DNA of 64,000 nucleotides from Streptomyces paludis (GTDB taxonomy: Bacteria > Actinomycetota > Actinomycetes > Streptomycetales > Streptomycetaceae). The stretch covers positions 5,518,001-5,582,000 of the forward strand of contig NZ_CP031194.1 of assembly GCF_003344965.1 (NCBI RefSeq), written 5' to 3'. Shown here piece after piece: positions 44,451-54,177 of this stretch. The translations under genes were made by a program, and so were the position numbers. The notes beneath the pieces were generated by a model. The model did no database searches and was not told the DNA's origin. It saw nothing but the letters and a program-made list of their open reading frames with translations. How positions within the stretch are numbered: the first letter of the stretch is position 1; every line of letters begins with the position of its first letter.

Positions 44451-45458
44451 TCAGGCTCCCTTGCCCTGGTCGCCCCGGCTGCCCTGGGTGTCCTGGCCGC
44501 CCTGCGGTCCCGGGCGGTTCGTGCCCCAGGCCGGTGACGACTCCCAGCCGGGCGCCGCCTGTGCGTGGTACTCGACCGTCTCCGCCGTCATCTGCATGAA
44601 CGCCTCTTCGAGCGAGGCGCGCTGGGCGCTCAGCTCGTGCAGCACGATGCCGTGCCGGGCCGCCAGCTCGCCCAGTTCGGCGGTCTCCGCCCCGTCGATC
44701 TCCAGCGTGCCGTCCGTCCCCTCGACCGAGGTGTGGCCCGCTTCGGACAGCGCGTCCTTGAGCCGCTCGCGATCCGGCGAGCGGAGCCGGGTGAAACTGC
44801 GGGAATTCTCGTGGATGAAGTCGGCCATCGAGGTGTTCGCCAGCAGCCGGCCGCGCCCGATCACGATCAAGTGATCGGCGGTCAGGGCCATTTCACTCAT
44901 CAGATGAGAGGAGACGAAGATCGTCCGGCCTTCCCGGGCCAGCGATTTCATCAGATTGCGGATCCAGTGGATTCCCTCGGGATCCAGTCCGTTCACCGGC
45001 TCGTCGAACATCAGGATCGGTGGATCACCGAGCAGCGCCGTCGCGATACCGAGCCGCTGTCCCATCCCCATCGAGAAGCCCTTCGGCTTCCGCTTCGCCA
45101 CCGAGGAGAGCCCGACCACATCGAGCACCTCGGAGATCCGGCTCGCCGGAATGCGGTTGCTCTGCGCCAGACAGAGGAGATTGTTGTAGGCGCTGCGTCC
45201 GCCGTGCATGGCCTTGGCCTCCAGCAGCGCGCCCATGTGTGTGAGCGGCTCCGGCAGCTCGCGGTAGTGCTTGCCGTCGATCCTGACCGTACCGCTGGTC
45301 GGATTGTCCAGATCGAGCATCATCCGCATCGTGGTCGACTTGCCCGCGCCGTTGGGTCCCAGAAAGCCCGTCACCACTCCCGGTCTCACCTGAAAGGTGA
45401 GGTGGTCGACGGCGATCTTCTGGCCGAAGCGTTTGGTGAGCCCCTCAACCTCGATCAT
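44451..45458 (-). CDS. ABC transporter ATP-binding protein (module 2)
   Basis: A 335-residue ATPase. Walker A GPNGAGKST, signature SMGMGQRLGIA, Walker B LMFDEPVNGLDP, switch VSSHLMSEM. About 65% identical in core segments to module 1 by eye, so the two modules arose by tandem duplication. The C-terminal tail is Gly/Gln/Asp-rich. The ATG at 45458 has MIEVEGLTKRFGQ, matching MIEAIGLTKRYGA of module 1. Confidence 0.9.
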   Translation of the reverse strand: MIEVEGLTKRFGQKIAVDHLTFQVRPGVVTGFLGPNGAGKSTTMRMMLDLDNPTSGTVRIDGKHYRELPEPLTHMGALLEAKAMHGGRSAYNNLLCLAQSNRIPASRISEVLDVVGLSSVAKRKPKGFSMGMGQRLGIATALLGDPPILMFDEPVNGLDPEGIHWIRNLMKSLAREGRTIFVSSHLMSEMALTADHLIVIGRGRLLANTSMADFIHENSRSFTRLRSPDRERLKDALSEAGHTSVEGTDGTLEIDGAETAELGELAARHGIVLHELSAQRASLEEAFMQMTAETVEYHAQAAPGWESSPAWGTNRPGPQGGQDTQGSRGDQGKGA

Positions 45459-45480
45459 GCGGCCCAACCTAAAGGCGCGC

Positions 45481-45515
45481 AAAGCCCCCCGCCACTGGAG
45501 TGGCGAGGGGCTTTT
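45481..45515. terminator. filP terminator
   Basis: AAAGCCCC-C-CGCCACT, GG, AGTGGCG-A-GGGGCTTT with T-runs on both strands. It is placed between the filP stop (minus strand) and the module 2 ATPase start, so it should end the filP transcript. Confidence 0.85.
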
Positions 45516-45613
45516 GTGATCGTTACCCAATCGTACGATCCGATGCCGGACCGTAGTGTTCCGGGTGGTCCGGACCGCGGGCGCCGGTAACGAGCGGAGC
45601 CTTCGGTTCAGCT

Positions 45614-46552
45614 TCAGCGGGACTGCTGAGCCGGGACACCGCGGGAGATCGGCTCGTCGTCGACCGGGCTGCCGGCGGCGGCCACGGCGGCCCCCGTCAG
45701 CGTCGCCAGCATCTCGCGGACGTTGGTGAGCTGCGCGTTGATCGAGTCGCGGCGGTTCGTGAGCGCCGCCAGCTCGCGCTCCGATTCGCTGCGGATACGG
45801 TCGGCCTTGGCGTTCGCGTCGGCCACGATGTCCTCGGACTGACGCTGGGCCGTCTCGACGGTCTGCCGGGCCCGGCGCTCCGCGTCCGTACGCAGCTTCT
45901 CCGCCTCCAGGCGGAGCTGCTCGGCGCGGTGCTCGATCTCGGCGAGACGCTTCTCGGCCTTGGCCTGACGCGACGCCAGGTCCCGCTCCGACTGCTCGCG
46001 ACGCTTGGCGAGGTTCGTCTCGAAGTCCGCGGCGGCCTGGGCGGCCTTGGCACGGGTCTCCTCGAAGAGCGCGTCCGCCTCCTCGCGCTTCGACTGCGCG
46101 TCCTTCTGCGCCTCCGAGCGGAGCGTAGCGGCGTCGCCCTTCGCCTTGTCGACGATACGGACGCCCTCGTCCTCGGCCTTCGCCTTGCGGTCGGTGGCGA
46201 ACGCCTCGGCGTCGTTGCGCACCTGCTGAGCCGCCGACTCGGCCAGCTCACGGTGCTGTTCGGCGGCGCGACGGGCCTCCTCGCGCAGGTCCTTCGCCTC
46301 CTCCTCGGCGAGGCGGAGGATCTTCTCGACGCGGGCGCCGAGCCCGGCGTACGACGGCTCCGCGTCGCTGACCTGGGCCTGAGCGTTCTGCGTTTCGAGG
46401 TGGAGTTCCTCGATGCGCTTTTCGAGAGCGGTGATGCGGGCCAGTGCGCTGTCACGGTCGGCGACGAGTTTGGTAATGCGGTCGTCCACCTGACCGCGGT
46501 CGTAACCACGCCGCACGAGCTCGAAGCCGAATGGGGAGGAAGTGTCGCTCAT
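45614..46552 (-). CDS. filP: intermediate filament-like coiled-coil protein FilP
   Basis: A 312-residue rod protein that forms a cytoskeletal network behind hyphal tips and interacts with DivIVA (established for S. coelicolor FilP). The N-terminus MSDTSSPFGFELVRRGYDRGQVDDRI is the conserved head; from about residue 30 to 280 it is continuous coiled coil (ALEKRIEELHLETQNAQ), and it ends in a short disordered tail. Downstream of scy on the same strand, 114 bp apart. Confidence 0.93.
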   Translation of the reverse strand: MSDTSSPFGFELVRRGYDRGQVDDRITKLVADRDSALARITALEKRIEELHLETQNAQAQVSDAEPSYAGLGARVEKILRLAEEEAKDLREEARRAAEQHRELAESAAQQVRNDAEAFATDRKAKAEDEGVRIVDKAKGDAATLRSEAQKDAQSKREEADALFEETRAKAAQAAADFETNLAKRREQSERDLASRQAKAEKRLAEIEHRAEQLRLEAEKLRTDAERRARQTVETAQRQSEDIVADANAKADRIRSESERELAALTNRRDSINAQLTNVREMLATLTGAAVAAAGSPVDDEPISRGVPAQQSR

Positions 46553-46666
46553 GGGGTTCCTGTCGAATGAGACCGGTGAGGTGATAGGGGGAATCCTAGG
46601 GGCCTAAGCGGCGTGTCATCGAGCGGATGTCGGTTTGATCTGGAGAATGTCCAGCCTTTTGAGTGG

Positions 46667-49600
46667 CTAACTCTCGGAAGACTTGCCACTCGAACGGGTG
46701 ATTCCAGCCGTGACGCCCGCCTTGACGGGGTTGTCCTTCCCCGCTGCTGACGGCGATTCGAACGACTCCAACGCCTCCAGTACGTCCTGGACACGGGAAA
46801 TCTCGGCCTGGATGTCCTCCCGTCTGCGCACCAGGATGTCGAGTTCGCGCTTGCCCTCCTCGACCATCCGTTTCGCCTCAAGATCGGCATCGGCGCGCAA
46901 CTTCTCGCCCTGCCGCGTGAGATCGGCCTTCTTCAGCTCGGCTTCCTTGAGCAGCCCCTCCGCCTTGCGCACCGCGGCGATACGGACCTTGCTCGCCTCC
47001 GAATTGGCGTCGGCGATCAGCTCCTTGGACTTCGTCTCGGCGTCCGACCGCTGCTCCATGGCCGCCTTGAGCAGATTGTCGACACGGTCGCCCGTCGTCC
47101 TGATCTGCTCGGCCGTCTCGCGCCGGGCCCGCTCGTGCAGCTGCTCGATCTCGTTCTCGGTGCGGACCCGCAGTTCCTCGGTCCGCTCCCGTATGGCCGT
47201 CGCGTCGCGGCGGGCCCCCAGCAGCAGCTCGTCCGCGTCCGTACGGGCCTTCTCCACCAGGGAGTTGCCCTCCACCGTCGCGTCCCCGGTGATCCGGCCG
47301 GCCTCCTTGCGGGCCGCCGCCACCATCCGGTCGGACTGCGTCTCGGCCTCGGTGGCGACGTTGATCGCCTCCTCCTGGGCCTTGTTGATGAGCTGGTCGG
47401 CCTGCTCGGCCGCGTCGGAACGGCGCTTGGCCGCGTCCTTGCGCGCCTCGTCGAGCAGCCAGTCCGTCTCCTCCTGGGCCTCGTTGCGCTGCCGCTCGGC
47501 CGCCGCCTCCGTCTCCGCCTTGAACCGCGCGGCCTCCGTCCGCAGCCGCTCCGCGGCCTGCTGCGCGGCGCCCACCGTCTCGGCGGCCTCCGCCCGCATC
47601 CGCTCGGACTCGCCCGCGGCCTCCGAGATGAGCCGGTCGGCCTGCGCCGCCGCCTCGCCCCGGATCCGGTTCGCGTCCGTACGGGCCTCCGCACGGGCCC
47701 GGGACGCGTCCTGCTCGGCCGAGGCCAGCGAGTCCGACGCCTCCGTCCGTACCCGCTGCGCGTACTCCGCGGTGTCGGAGCGCAGCCGCTCCGCCTCCTG
47801 GATCGCGTCGTTGACGGTCCGTTCGGCCAGCGCCTGCGCCGCGTCCGACTCCTCCTGGGCACGTACCAGCAGCCGGTTCGCGTCCTCGGCGGCCCGCTCC
47901 CGCTCGGCGAACGCGTCCGCCCGTACCCGGTCGGACTCCTCCTGCGCCTCGCCCCGCACCCGGTCCGCCGACATCTCGGCGGCGGCCCGCTGCGCGCTGA
48001 TCTCCTGCTCGGCCTGGTCGTGCAGCCCGGCGACCGAATCCCGTACCTGAAGGGCGGTCTGCTCGGCCGCCGCCACCAGCTCGGTCGCCCGGTAGTCCGC
48101 CTCGGAGACCAGACGCTGCGCCTCGGTCCCCGCGTCCTCGACCCGTTTACGGGCCGACGCCAGCAGCTCCTCGCTCTGCTCGCGGGCGCGCTCGCGCTCC
48201 TGGTCGGCCTCCGCACGGGCGCCGGTCAGCGTCTCCTCCGCCTCGCGGCGGCGGCGTACGGCCTCCTCCTGCGCGGCGGCCAGCGCCTCCGCGGCCTCCG
48301 TACCGACCCGCTCGGCGGCGGACGCCGCCTCGGACCGGGTGCGGTCGGCGCTCTCCTGCGCCTCCGTCTTGAGCCGCTCCGCCTCGGCCGCGGCCTCCGA
48401 CCGCATCCGGACCGCGGCGTTCTCCGCCTCCGCGCGCGACTGCGACGCGTCGGCCGCGGCCTCGTCACGCAGCCGCTGCGCCTCCTCCTCGGCCGCAGCC
48501 TGGAGCGCGCGGGCCCGCTCGGTGGCTTCCGTACGTACCCGCTCGGCCTCCTCGGCGGCCTCCCGGCGCAGCCGCTCGCTCTCCGTACGGGCCTCGCCGA
48601 GCGCCTCCTCGGCGGCGGTCAGCCGCTGCTCCGCCTCCGTGTGCAGCCGCGTCAGCTCGTCGGCCGCCTCGGCCTTGCGGGCCTCGATCCCGCGCTCGGT
48701 CTCCTCGCGCATCTCGACGGCGGCCTGCTCGGACGCCTCCCGCATCGTCTGGGCCAGATCCTCGCCCTCGACCCGCAGCGTCTCGGCCTCGCCGCGGGCA
48801 CGCTCCAGCGCCTCCTCGGCCTGCCGGCGCAGCGTCGTCGCGCGCTCGATGGCCTCCGTGCGCACCCGCTCGCTCTCGGCCGCCGCGCCCGAGCGCAGCT
48901 CGTCGGCGTCCGCCCGGGCCTTGCCGAGCAGCTCCTCGGCGGAGCTGGCCGACTCCTCGATCTTCTGGACGGCCTCGCGCCGGGCCTCGCCGCGGATCCG
49001 CTCGCCCTCGGCGACCGCCTCGGAGCGCAGCTGCTCGGCCTCGCCCCGCAGCCTGCGGGCCTCCTCCTGAAGCTCGACGGTCTTGGCGCGGTACTCCTTC
49101 GTGTCGTCCTTCGCCGCGCCCTTGAGCTGGTCGGCCTGCTCGGCGGCCTCGCCGCGCAGCCGGTCCGCCTCGGCCTCGGCCTCGCGGCGGATCCGCTCGG
49201 CCTCCTCGCTCGCGGACCTGGTGGTGGCCTGGGCGTCGTCGGACGCCTTGGTCAGCACCTCCTCGGCGGTACGGGCGGCCTTCGCCAGCTGGGCGGCGGT
49301 GTCCTCCGCCGCGACCGTACGGGCCTTCTCCGCGGCCTCCGCGACCAGCTTCTCGCCCTCGGCGCGGGCATCGGCGAGCACCTGCTCGGCCTCGGACCGG
49401 GTGGCCTCGGCCTCCTTCGTCGCCTCGCCGACCATCCGGGCGATCTCGGACTTGGCCGTACGGGTGCGCTGGTCGTTCTGCGACTCGACGCCGGAGAGCC
49501 GCTTGGCCGCGGTCTCCTTCGCCTCCCCGACGACCTTCTCGGCCTCGGCGCGCGCCTCGCGCAGCCGCTCCGACGCCTGCTGCATCCGCTGCTCGGCGGC

Positions 49601-50383
49601 GCGGCTCAGCTCGGCGGCCTGCTGACGCGCCTGGTCGGACTCCGCGGCCGTCGACGAACGCAGCTGCTCGGCATGGCCGGCGGCCTCCTGCGCCTGCACC
49701 TGCGCCGCGTTCAGCAGCCGCTCAGCGTCCCGGCGGGCCCGCAGCAGCATCGCTTCTGCTTCGCCGCGCGAAGCCTCGGCCTCCGAGCCGAGCCGCCTGC
49801 GCGCCTCCTCGGCGATCCGGGCGGCCTCCGCGCGGGCGGCCGACAGCGCCTGCTCGGCCTCGGCGCGCGACTCGTCGAGCAGCCGCCGCGCCTGGGACTC
49901 CGTACGGGCCCGGAGCTGCTCCGCCCACGCCACGTTCTCGTTGACATGCGACTCGACGGTCTGCCGACGCTCCGCCAGCTCCTGGTCGAGCCGCTGGCGC
50001 CGCTGGACGGCCTCCCCGTGCAGCTCGGCCTGGAGCCGCGCCTGATGCTCCGCGTGCTCCTGGAGGATCCGCTGCGTCTGCGCGCGCGCCTCCCGCAGCT
50101 CGCGCTCGGCGTCGGCGCGCATCTGCTCGGCCTGCATCTGGGCGTTGCGCAACTGCTGTTCGGCCTGATAGCCGAGGTCGCCGCTGTCGTAGGACGGGCG
50201 GGTCGCCAGACTGCGGCGCGCCTCGTGGAGCTTGGCGCGCAATACCTCGACCTGGTAACCGAGGTCCTCGGCGTGCTGGACGGCCTTCTCCCGCGCGGTC
50301 TTCAGCCGGTCCATCTCGGCTTCGAACCGCGAAAGGTGGTCGTCGTCAGCTCGGTGGCTCTCCTGGCGTTCGTAGCCCCGCAC
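46667..50383 (-). CDS. scy: polarisome coiled-coil scaffold Scy
   Basis: A very long coiled-coil protein of 1238 residues that organises polar growth with DivIVA and FilP. The start HLSRFEAEMDRLKTAREKAVQHAEDLGYQVEVLR resembles the DivIVA-like N-terminus. Almost all of the remainder is a repeated pattern of Ala/Glu/Arg units (for example RTEATERARALQ, EAERVRTEA), consistent with the 51-residue hendecad repeat described for Scy. The GTG at 50383 (VRGYERQE) fits known orthologues; an in-frame TTG at 50413 adds 10 residues. Confidence 0.92.
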   Translation of the reverse strand: MRGYERQESHRADDDHLSRFEAEMDRLKTAREKAVQHAEDLGYQVEVLRAKLHEARRSLATRPSYDSGDLGYQAEQQLRNAQMQAEQMRADAERELREARAQTQRILQEHAEHQARLQAELHGEAVQRRQRLDQELAERRQTVESHVNENVAWAEQLRARTESQARRLLDESRAEAEQALSAARAEAARIAEEARRRLGSEAEASRGEAEAMLLRARRDAERLLNAAQVQAQEAAGHAEQLRSSTAAESDQARQQAAELSRAAEQRMQQASERLREARAEAEKVVGEAKETAAKRLSGVESQNDQRTRTAKSEIARMVGEATKEAEATRSEAEQVLADARAEGEKLVAEAAEKARTVAAEDTAAQLAKAARTAEEVLTKASDDAQATTRSASEEAERIRREAEAEADRLRGEAAEQADQLKGAAKDDTKEYRAKTVELQEEARRLRGEAEQLRSEAVAEGERIRGEARREAVQKIEESASSAEELLGKARADADELRSGAAAESERVRTEAIERATTLRRQAEEALERARGEAETLRVEGEDLAQTMREASEQAAVEMREETERGIEARKAEAADELTRLHTEAEQRLTAAEEALGEARTESERLRREAAEEAERVRTEATERARALQAAAEEEAQRLRDEAAADASQSRAEAENAAVRMRSEAAAEAERLKTEAQESADRTRSEAASAAERVGTEAAEALAAAQEEAVRRRREAEETLTGARAEADQERERAREQSEELLASARKRVEDAGTEAQRLVSEADYRATELVAAAEQTALQVRDSVAGLHDQAEQEISAQRAAAEMSADRVRGEAQEESDRVRADAFAERERAAEDANRLLVRAQEESDAAQALAERTVNDAIQEAERLRSDTAEYAQRVRTEASDSLASAEQDASRARAEARTDANRIRGEAAAQADRLISEAAGESERMRAEAAETVGAAQQAAERLRTEAARFKAETEAAAERQRNEAQEETDWLLDEARKDAAKRRSDAAEQADQLINKAQEEAINVATEAETQSDRMVAAARKEAGRITGDATVEGNSLVEKARTDADELLLGARRDATAIRERTEELRVRTENEIEQLHERARRETAEQIRTTGDRVDNLLKAAMEQRSDAETKSKELIADANSEASKVRIAAVRKAEGLLKEAELKKADLTRQGEKLRADADLEAKRMVEEGKRELDILVRRREDIQAEISRVQDVLEALESFESPSAAGKDNPVKAGVTAGITRSSGKSSES

Positions 50384-50413
50384 TGCGCGGTCCCATCCGT
50401 CCCATGGTCGCAA

Positions 50414-50429
50414 CTGCCCAATTGGGCAC
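50414..50429. promoter_or_regulatory. palindrome upstream of scy
   Basis: TGCCCAATTGGGCA at 50415-50428 is a perfect 14-bp palindrome just before the scy start. It may be an operator. Confidence 0.3.
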
Positions 50430-50497
50430 CGCTCTCGGCGAACGGCCCCCCGGGGAATGGTGACAGATCAATGACAGGGGCGCGGCCCCGGCCCGGC

Positions 50498-50531
50498 CCC
50501 GGCCCGGAGCCGCCCACTCTACCGGGCCGGG
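50498..50531 (-). terminator. hairpin after the epimerase gene
   Basis: CCCGGCCCGG and CCGGGCCGGG (10 bp) with a 14-nt loop, 12 bp past the epimerase stop. Confidence 0.5.
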
Positions 50532-50542
50532 AATCCTTAAGC

Positions 50543-50971
50543 TCAGTGCTCTGGGCGGGAGGTGACGAGTTCTGTCAGTACGCCGTGGCAGTCCTTGGGG
50601 TGCAGGAAGGTGATGCGGGAGCCCATCGACCCGGTCCGCGGCTGGTCGTACAGTACCCGCACGCCCTTCTCGCGCACCGCCTGGGCGTCCCCGTCCACGT
50701 CCGCCGTCCCGAACGCGATGTGATGAACTCCCTCGCCGTTCTTCGCCAGCCACTTCCCGACGGCCGAATCCTCCCGTACGGATTCGAGGAGCTGGAGGTA
50801 CGAAGCCCCGCCGTCCGACGTCTCGTTGATCTTCAGCATGGCCTCGCGCACCCCCTGTTCCTCGTTGACCTCGGTGTGGAAGACCTCGAAGCCGTAGGTG
50901 GCCCGGTAGAACTCGACGGTCGCGTCGAGGTCGAAGCAGGCGATTCCGATGTGGTCGATTCGCGTCAGCAT
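50543..50971 (-). CDS. mce: methylmalonyl-CoA epimerase
   Basis: Interconverts the (2S) and (2R) forms of methylmalonyl-CoA, needed for the B12-dependent mutase. The 142-residue VOC-fold protein has RIDHIGIACFDLDATVEFY with a metal-binding His, EGVHHIAF with a second, and Glu in VLTELV. It is divergent from the thiolase at 51119. Confidence 0.95.
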   Translation of the reverse strand: MLTRIDHIGIACFDLDATVEFYRATYGFEVFHTEVNEEQGVREAMLKINETSDGGASYLQLLESVREDSAVGKWLAKNGEGVHHIAFGTADVDGDAQAVREKGVRVLYDQPRTGSMGSRITFLHPKDCHGVLTELVTSRPEH

Positions 50972-51033
50972 GGGAACAGTGCAGCGGCACGGGGTTGATT
51001 ACGCAACGTGCGCGCCGTCACACGCACCGCCGG

Positions 51034-51063
51034 GTGACCCGGGACCGTACCGCTCAGTACATT
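51034..51063 (+). promoter_or_regulatory. candidate thiolase promoter
   Basis: GTGACC, 18-bp spacer, TACATT. Transcription would begin inside the palindrome listed next. Confidence 0.45.
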
Positions 51064-51067
51064 TGAA

Positions 51068-51083
51068 GTGAACCATCGTTCAC
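51068..51083. promoter_or_regulatory. perfect inverted repeat at the thiolase start site
   Basis: GTGAAC, CATC, GTTCAC. It resembles a TetR-family operator (GAAC-N4-GTTC) and lies just downstream of the -10. The regulator is unknown. Confidence 0.6.
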
Positions 51084-51118
51084 ACCCTGTCCCACGCCGT
51101 AGTAAGGGGTCGCGTCTC

Positions 51119-52330
51119 ATGACAGCTTCGAACACCACCACCTCCGTGATCGTCGCGGGCGCCCGTACCCCGATGGGGCGGCTGCTCGGCTCGCTGAAGT
51201 CCTTCTCCGGCGCCGAGCTGGGCGGCTTCGCCATCAAGGCCGCGCTGGAGCGGGCCGGGATCGGCGGCGACCAGGTGCAGTACGTGATCATGGGCCAGGT
51301 GCTCCAGGCCGGTACGGGCCAGATCCCGGCCCGCCAGGCCGCCGTCCTGGCCGGCATCCCGATGAGCGTGCCCGCGCTCACGGTCAACAAGGTCTGTCTC
51401 TCCGGGCTCGACGCGATCGCGCTGGCCGACCAGCTGATCCGCGCGGGCGAGTTCGACGTGATCGTGGCGGGCGGCCAGGAGTCGATGACGAACGCCCCGC
51501 ATCTGCTGCCCAAGTCCCGCGAGGGGTACAAGTACGGCGCGATCGAGATGCTCGACTCGATGGCGCACGACGGGCTGACCGACTCCTTCGAGGGCATCGC
51601 GATGGGCGCCTCCACGGAGAAGCACAACACGCGCCTGGGCATCGCGCGCGGCCCGCAGGACGAGTTCGGCGCGCTCTCCCACCAGCGGGCGGCGGCGGCC
51701 CGCAAGAACGGCGTCTTCGACGCGGAGATCGTCCCCGTGGAGGTCCCGCAGCGCAAGGGCGACCCGGTCGTCTTCGCCCAGGACGAGGGCATCCGCCCCG
51801 AGACGACCGCCGAGTCGCTGGCGGGGCTGCGGCCCGCGTTCGCCAAGGACGGCACGATCACGGCCGGCACGTCCTCGCCGATCTCCGACGGCGCGGCGGC
51901 GGTCGTGGTGATGAGCCGGGCCAGGGCGGAGGAGCTGGGGCTCGACTGGATCGCCGAGATCGGCGCGCACGGCAATGTGGCGGGCCCGGACAACTCGCTC
52001 CACTCCCAGCCGTCGAACGCGATCCGCAACGCGCTGGCCAAGGCGGGCCTGGGCGTCGAGGACCTCGATCTGATCGAGATCAACGAGGCGTTCGCGGCGG
52101 TCGCCCTCCAGTCGATGGAGGACCTGGGGGTGTCCCCGGAACGGGTGAACGTGAACGGCGGCGCCATCGCCCTGGGCCACCCGATCGGCATGTCCGGCGC
52201 CCGGGTCGTCCTGCATTTGGCGCTGGAGCTGGGCCGGCGCGGCGGCGGGACCGGGGCGGCGGCGCTGTGCGGGGGCGGCGGCCAGGGCGACGCGCTGATC
52301 ATCCGGGTGCCGGCCCGCGCGGCCGAGTAG
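51119..52330 (+). CDS. acetyl-CoA acetyltransferase (thiolase)
   Basis: Condenses two acetyl-CoA to acetoacetyl-CoA or cleaves the reverse. The 403-residue protein has nucleophile Cys93 in [20 protein letters not shown], the catalytic His in [16 protein letters not shown], and the C-terminal Cys in ALCGGGGQG. With the 3-hydroxybutyryl-CoA dehydrogenase at 33.8 kb it makes the first two steps from acetyl-CoA toward crotonyl-CoA. The ATG at 51119 is preceded by AAGGGG. Confidence 0.95.
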   Translation: MTASNTTTSVIVAGARTPMGRLLGSLKSFSGAELGGFAIKAALERAGIGGDQVQYVIMGQVLQAGTGQIPARQAAVLAGIPMSVPALTVNKVCLSGLDAIALADQLIRAGEFDVIVAGGQESMTNAPHLLPKSREGYKYGAIEMLDSMAHDGLTDSFEGIAMGASTEKHNTRLGIARGPQDEFGALSHQRAAAARKNGVFDAEIVPVEVPQRKGDPVVFAQDEGIRPETTAESLAGLRPAFAKDGTITAGTSSPISDGAAAVVVMSRARAEELGLDWIAEIGAHGNVAGPDNSLHSQPSNAIRNALAKAGLGVEDLDLIEINEAFAAVALQSMEDLGVSPERVNVNGGAIALGHPIGMSGARVVLHLALELGRRGGGTGAAALCGGGGQGDALIIRVPARAAE

Positions 52331-52437
52331 GACTCGTACGTACGCGGCCGAGGTGGCCCGTACGACGTGGCCCCGTACGACGTACGCGGCCCCACGCGGT
52401 CCGCGCGGCCGTCACCGACGAGGAGAGGAACGCAGCT

Positions 52438-53400
52438 GTGACGCAGGACGTCCCCGAGCTGGTGGCCCGGGCGCGGGAGGGCCGGCCGCGGGCCGTGGCC
52501 CGGCTGATCTCGCTGGTCGAGGGGGCGTCCCCGCAGCTCCGTGAGGTGATGGCGGCGCTGGCGCCCCTCGCGGGCAACGCGTATGTCGTCGGGCTCACCG
52601 GACCGCCGGGGGTCGGCAAGTCGACCTCGACGTCCGCGCTGGTCTCCGCGTACCGCCGGGCGGGCCGGCGGGTGGCGGTGCTGGCCGTCGACCCGTCGTC
52701 GCCGTTCTCCGGCGGCGCGCTGCTGGGGGACCGGGTCCGGATGTCCGAGCACGCCTCCGACCCCGGCGTCTACATCCGCTCGATGGCCACCCGCGGCCAT
52801 CTCGGCGGTCTGGCGTGGGCGGCGCCGCAGGCGATCCGGGTGCTGGACGCGGCAGGCTGCGACGTGATCCTGGTGGAGACCGTGGGGGTCGGCCAGTCGG
52901 AGGTCGAGATCGCCTCCCAGGCGGACACGTCCGTGGTCCTGCTCGCGCCGGGGATGGGCGACGGCATCCAGGCGGCCAAGGCGGGGATCCTGGAGATCGG
53001 TGATGTGTACGTGGTCAACAAGGCGGACCGGGACGGCGCGGACGCCACGGCCCGCGAGCTGAACCACATGCTCGGCCTCGGGGAGGCGCGCGGCCCCGGC
53101 GACTGGCGCCCGCCCATCGTGCGGACGGTGGCGGCCCGGGGCGAGGGGATCGACGAGGTGGTCGAGGCGCTGGAGAAGCACCGTGCCTGGATGGAGGAGC
53201 ACGGCGTCCTCGCGGAACGCCGCGCCCGCCGCGCGGCCCACGAGGTCGAGACCATCGCCGTCACCACGCTGCGCGAACGCATCGGTGACCTCCACGGCGA
53301 CCGCAGGCTGGGCGCCCTGGCGGAACGTATCGTGGCGGGCGCCCTGGACCCGTACACGGCGGCGGACGAACTGGTGGCGGGCCTCACGGACGGGCACTGA
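52438..53400 (+). CDS. meaB: methylmalonyl-CoA mutase chaperone MeaB
   Basis: GTPase that protects the B12-dependent mutase and gates delivery of adenosylcobalamin. The 320-residue G3E protein has P-loop GPPGVGKST (55-63), VDPSSPFSGGALLGDRVRM, VETVGVGQSE as the G3 region, and NKAD as G4. The GTG at 52438 follows GAGGAGAGG. The dimerisation tail is present. It follows the thiolase by 107 bp. Confidence 0.95.
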   Translation: MTQDVPELVARAREGRPRAVARLISLVEGASPQLREVMAALAPLAGNAYVVGLTGPPGVGKSTSTSALVSAYRRAGRRVAVLAVDPSSPFSGGALLGDRVRMSEHASDPGVYIRSMATRGHLGGLAWAAPQAIRVLDAAGCDVILVETVGVGQSEVEIASQADTSVVLLAPGMGDGIQAAKAGILEIGDVYVVNKADRDGADATARELNHMLGLGEARGPGDWRPPIVRTVAARGEGIDEVVEALEKHRAWMEEHGVLAERRARRAAHEVETIAVTTLRERIGDLHGDRRLGALAERIVAGALDPYTAADELVAGLTDGH

Positions 53401-53475
53401 CCGCCCTTCCGCCGTCCCTGCCGCCGTATCGTCCGCCGTTCCGGCCGCTGTCTCCGCCGCTGCCCTGCCGCGGTC

Positions 53476-54114
53476 TCAGTCGTCGTACCGGTCGTCGTCG
53501 TCGCGGTCCGGCGTGACCGCGGCGGTCCGCGCGTCGACGTGCAGCTCGTGCGCGCGGCCGTCCTCGCCGCGCACCTCGACCTCCCAGCGGGCGCCCGGGC
53601 CGCCGTCGTCGTCGATCTCGGCGGACTCCACGGCGCCCGGTACGGAGGCGAGGGCGGCGGCCACCGCCTGCCGGACGTCCACCGAGGCGGCGCGCAGCGC
53701 GGCACGGTCCTCGGCGTCGTCGTCCCGGTCGTCGTCCCTGCCGTCGTCGCCGTCCGCGCGGTCCACCCGTACCGCGCCGGTGGCCGTGTCCACCGTCAGC
53801 TCATGCCGGACCTCGTCCGTGCTGAGCAGGTCGATCTCCCAGCGGCCGGCGCGGTCGTCGTCCCGCTCGACGGCGGCCACGGCCGCACCGGGATACGCCT
53901 TGAGGGCCGCGGCCACCGCCTCGCTCGCGGTGAGTTCCGTACGGTCTCCGGGCGTCGGTGCGGCGGTCGGTGTCGCCGCCGATACCGCTGTCGATGTGCC
54001 CGTCGCTGTAACCGGTGCCGCTTCAGGGCTGTTCGGGGCGGCGAGTGCCGCGTAGGCGCCGCCGCCGATCAGCGCCGTGGCGGTGAGCGCGGAGAAGGCG
54101 AGCTTCAGCTTCAT
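53476..54114 (-). CDS. secreted or anchored PepSY-domain protein
   Basis: A 212-residue protein with an N-terminal signal or anchor (KLKLAFSALTATALIGGGAYAALA). Two PepSY units follow: TELTASEAVAAALKAYPGAAVAAVE to VDTATGAVRVD near 60-117, and SVDVRQAVAAALASVPGAVESAE to VDARTAAVTPD near 143-205. They are joined by an Asp-rich linker DGDDGRDDDRDDDAEDR (121-137); the C-terminus is DRDDDDRYDD. It is divergent from the response regulator and probably under its control. It may bind cations or inhibit a protease outside the cell. Confidence 0.85.
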   Translation of the reverse strand: MKLKLAFSALTATALIGGGAYAALAAPNSPEAAPVTATGTSTAVSAATPTAAPTPGDRTELTASEAVAAALKAYPGAAVAAVERDDDRAGRWEIDLLSTDEVRHELTVDTATGAVRVDRADGDDGRDDDRDDDAEDRAALRAASVDVRQAVAAALASVPGAVESAEIDDDGGPGARWEVEVRGEDGRAHELHVDARTAAVTPDRDDDDRYDD

Positions 54115-54177
54115 GAGAGTCTCCCGAGTGGCCGGTGCGGATCCGTGTCGATCCGGTTCCCACTGTGTCCGGCGGAA

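Noticed and set aside
47135..50998. Very long open frame antisense to scy (and similar ones antisense to rho, atpA-atpD and the NTPase-like gene)
   Set aside because: High-GC coding sequence leaves few stop codons on the opposite strand. The products are Leu/Gly/Arg-rich low-complexity sequences, and the sense frames have clear families.
51068..51083. Rex or Crp operator at the thiolase gene
   Set aside because: GTGAA and TTCAC are separated by 6 bases, while Rex needs 4. The spacing also differs from the Crp pattern.
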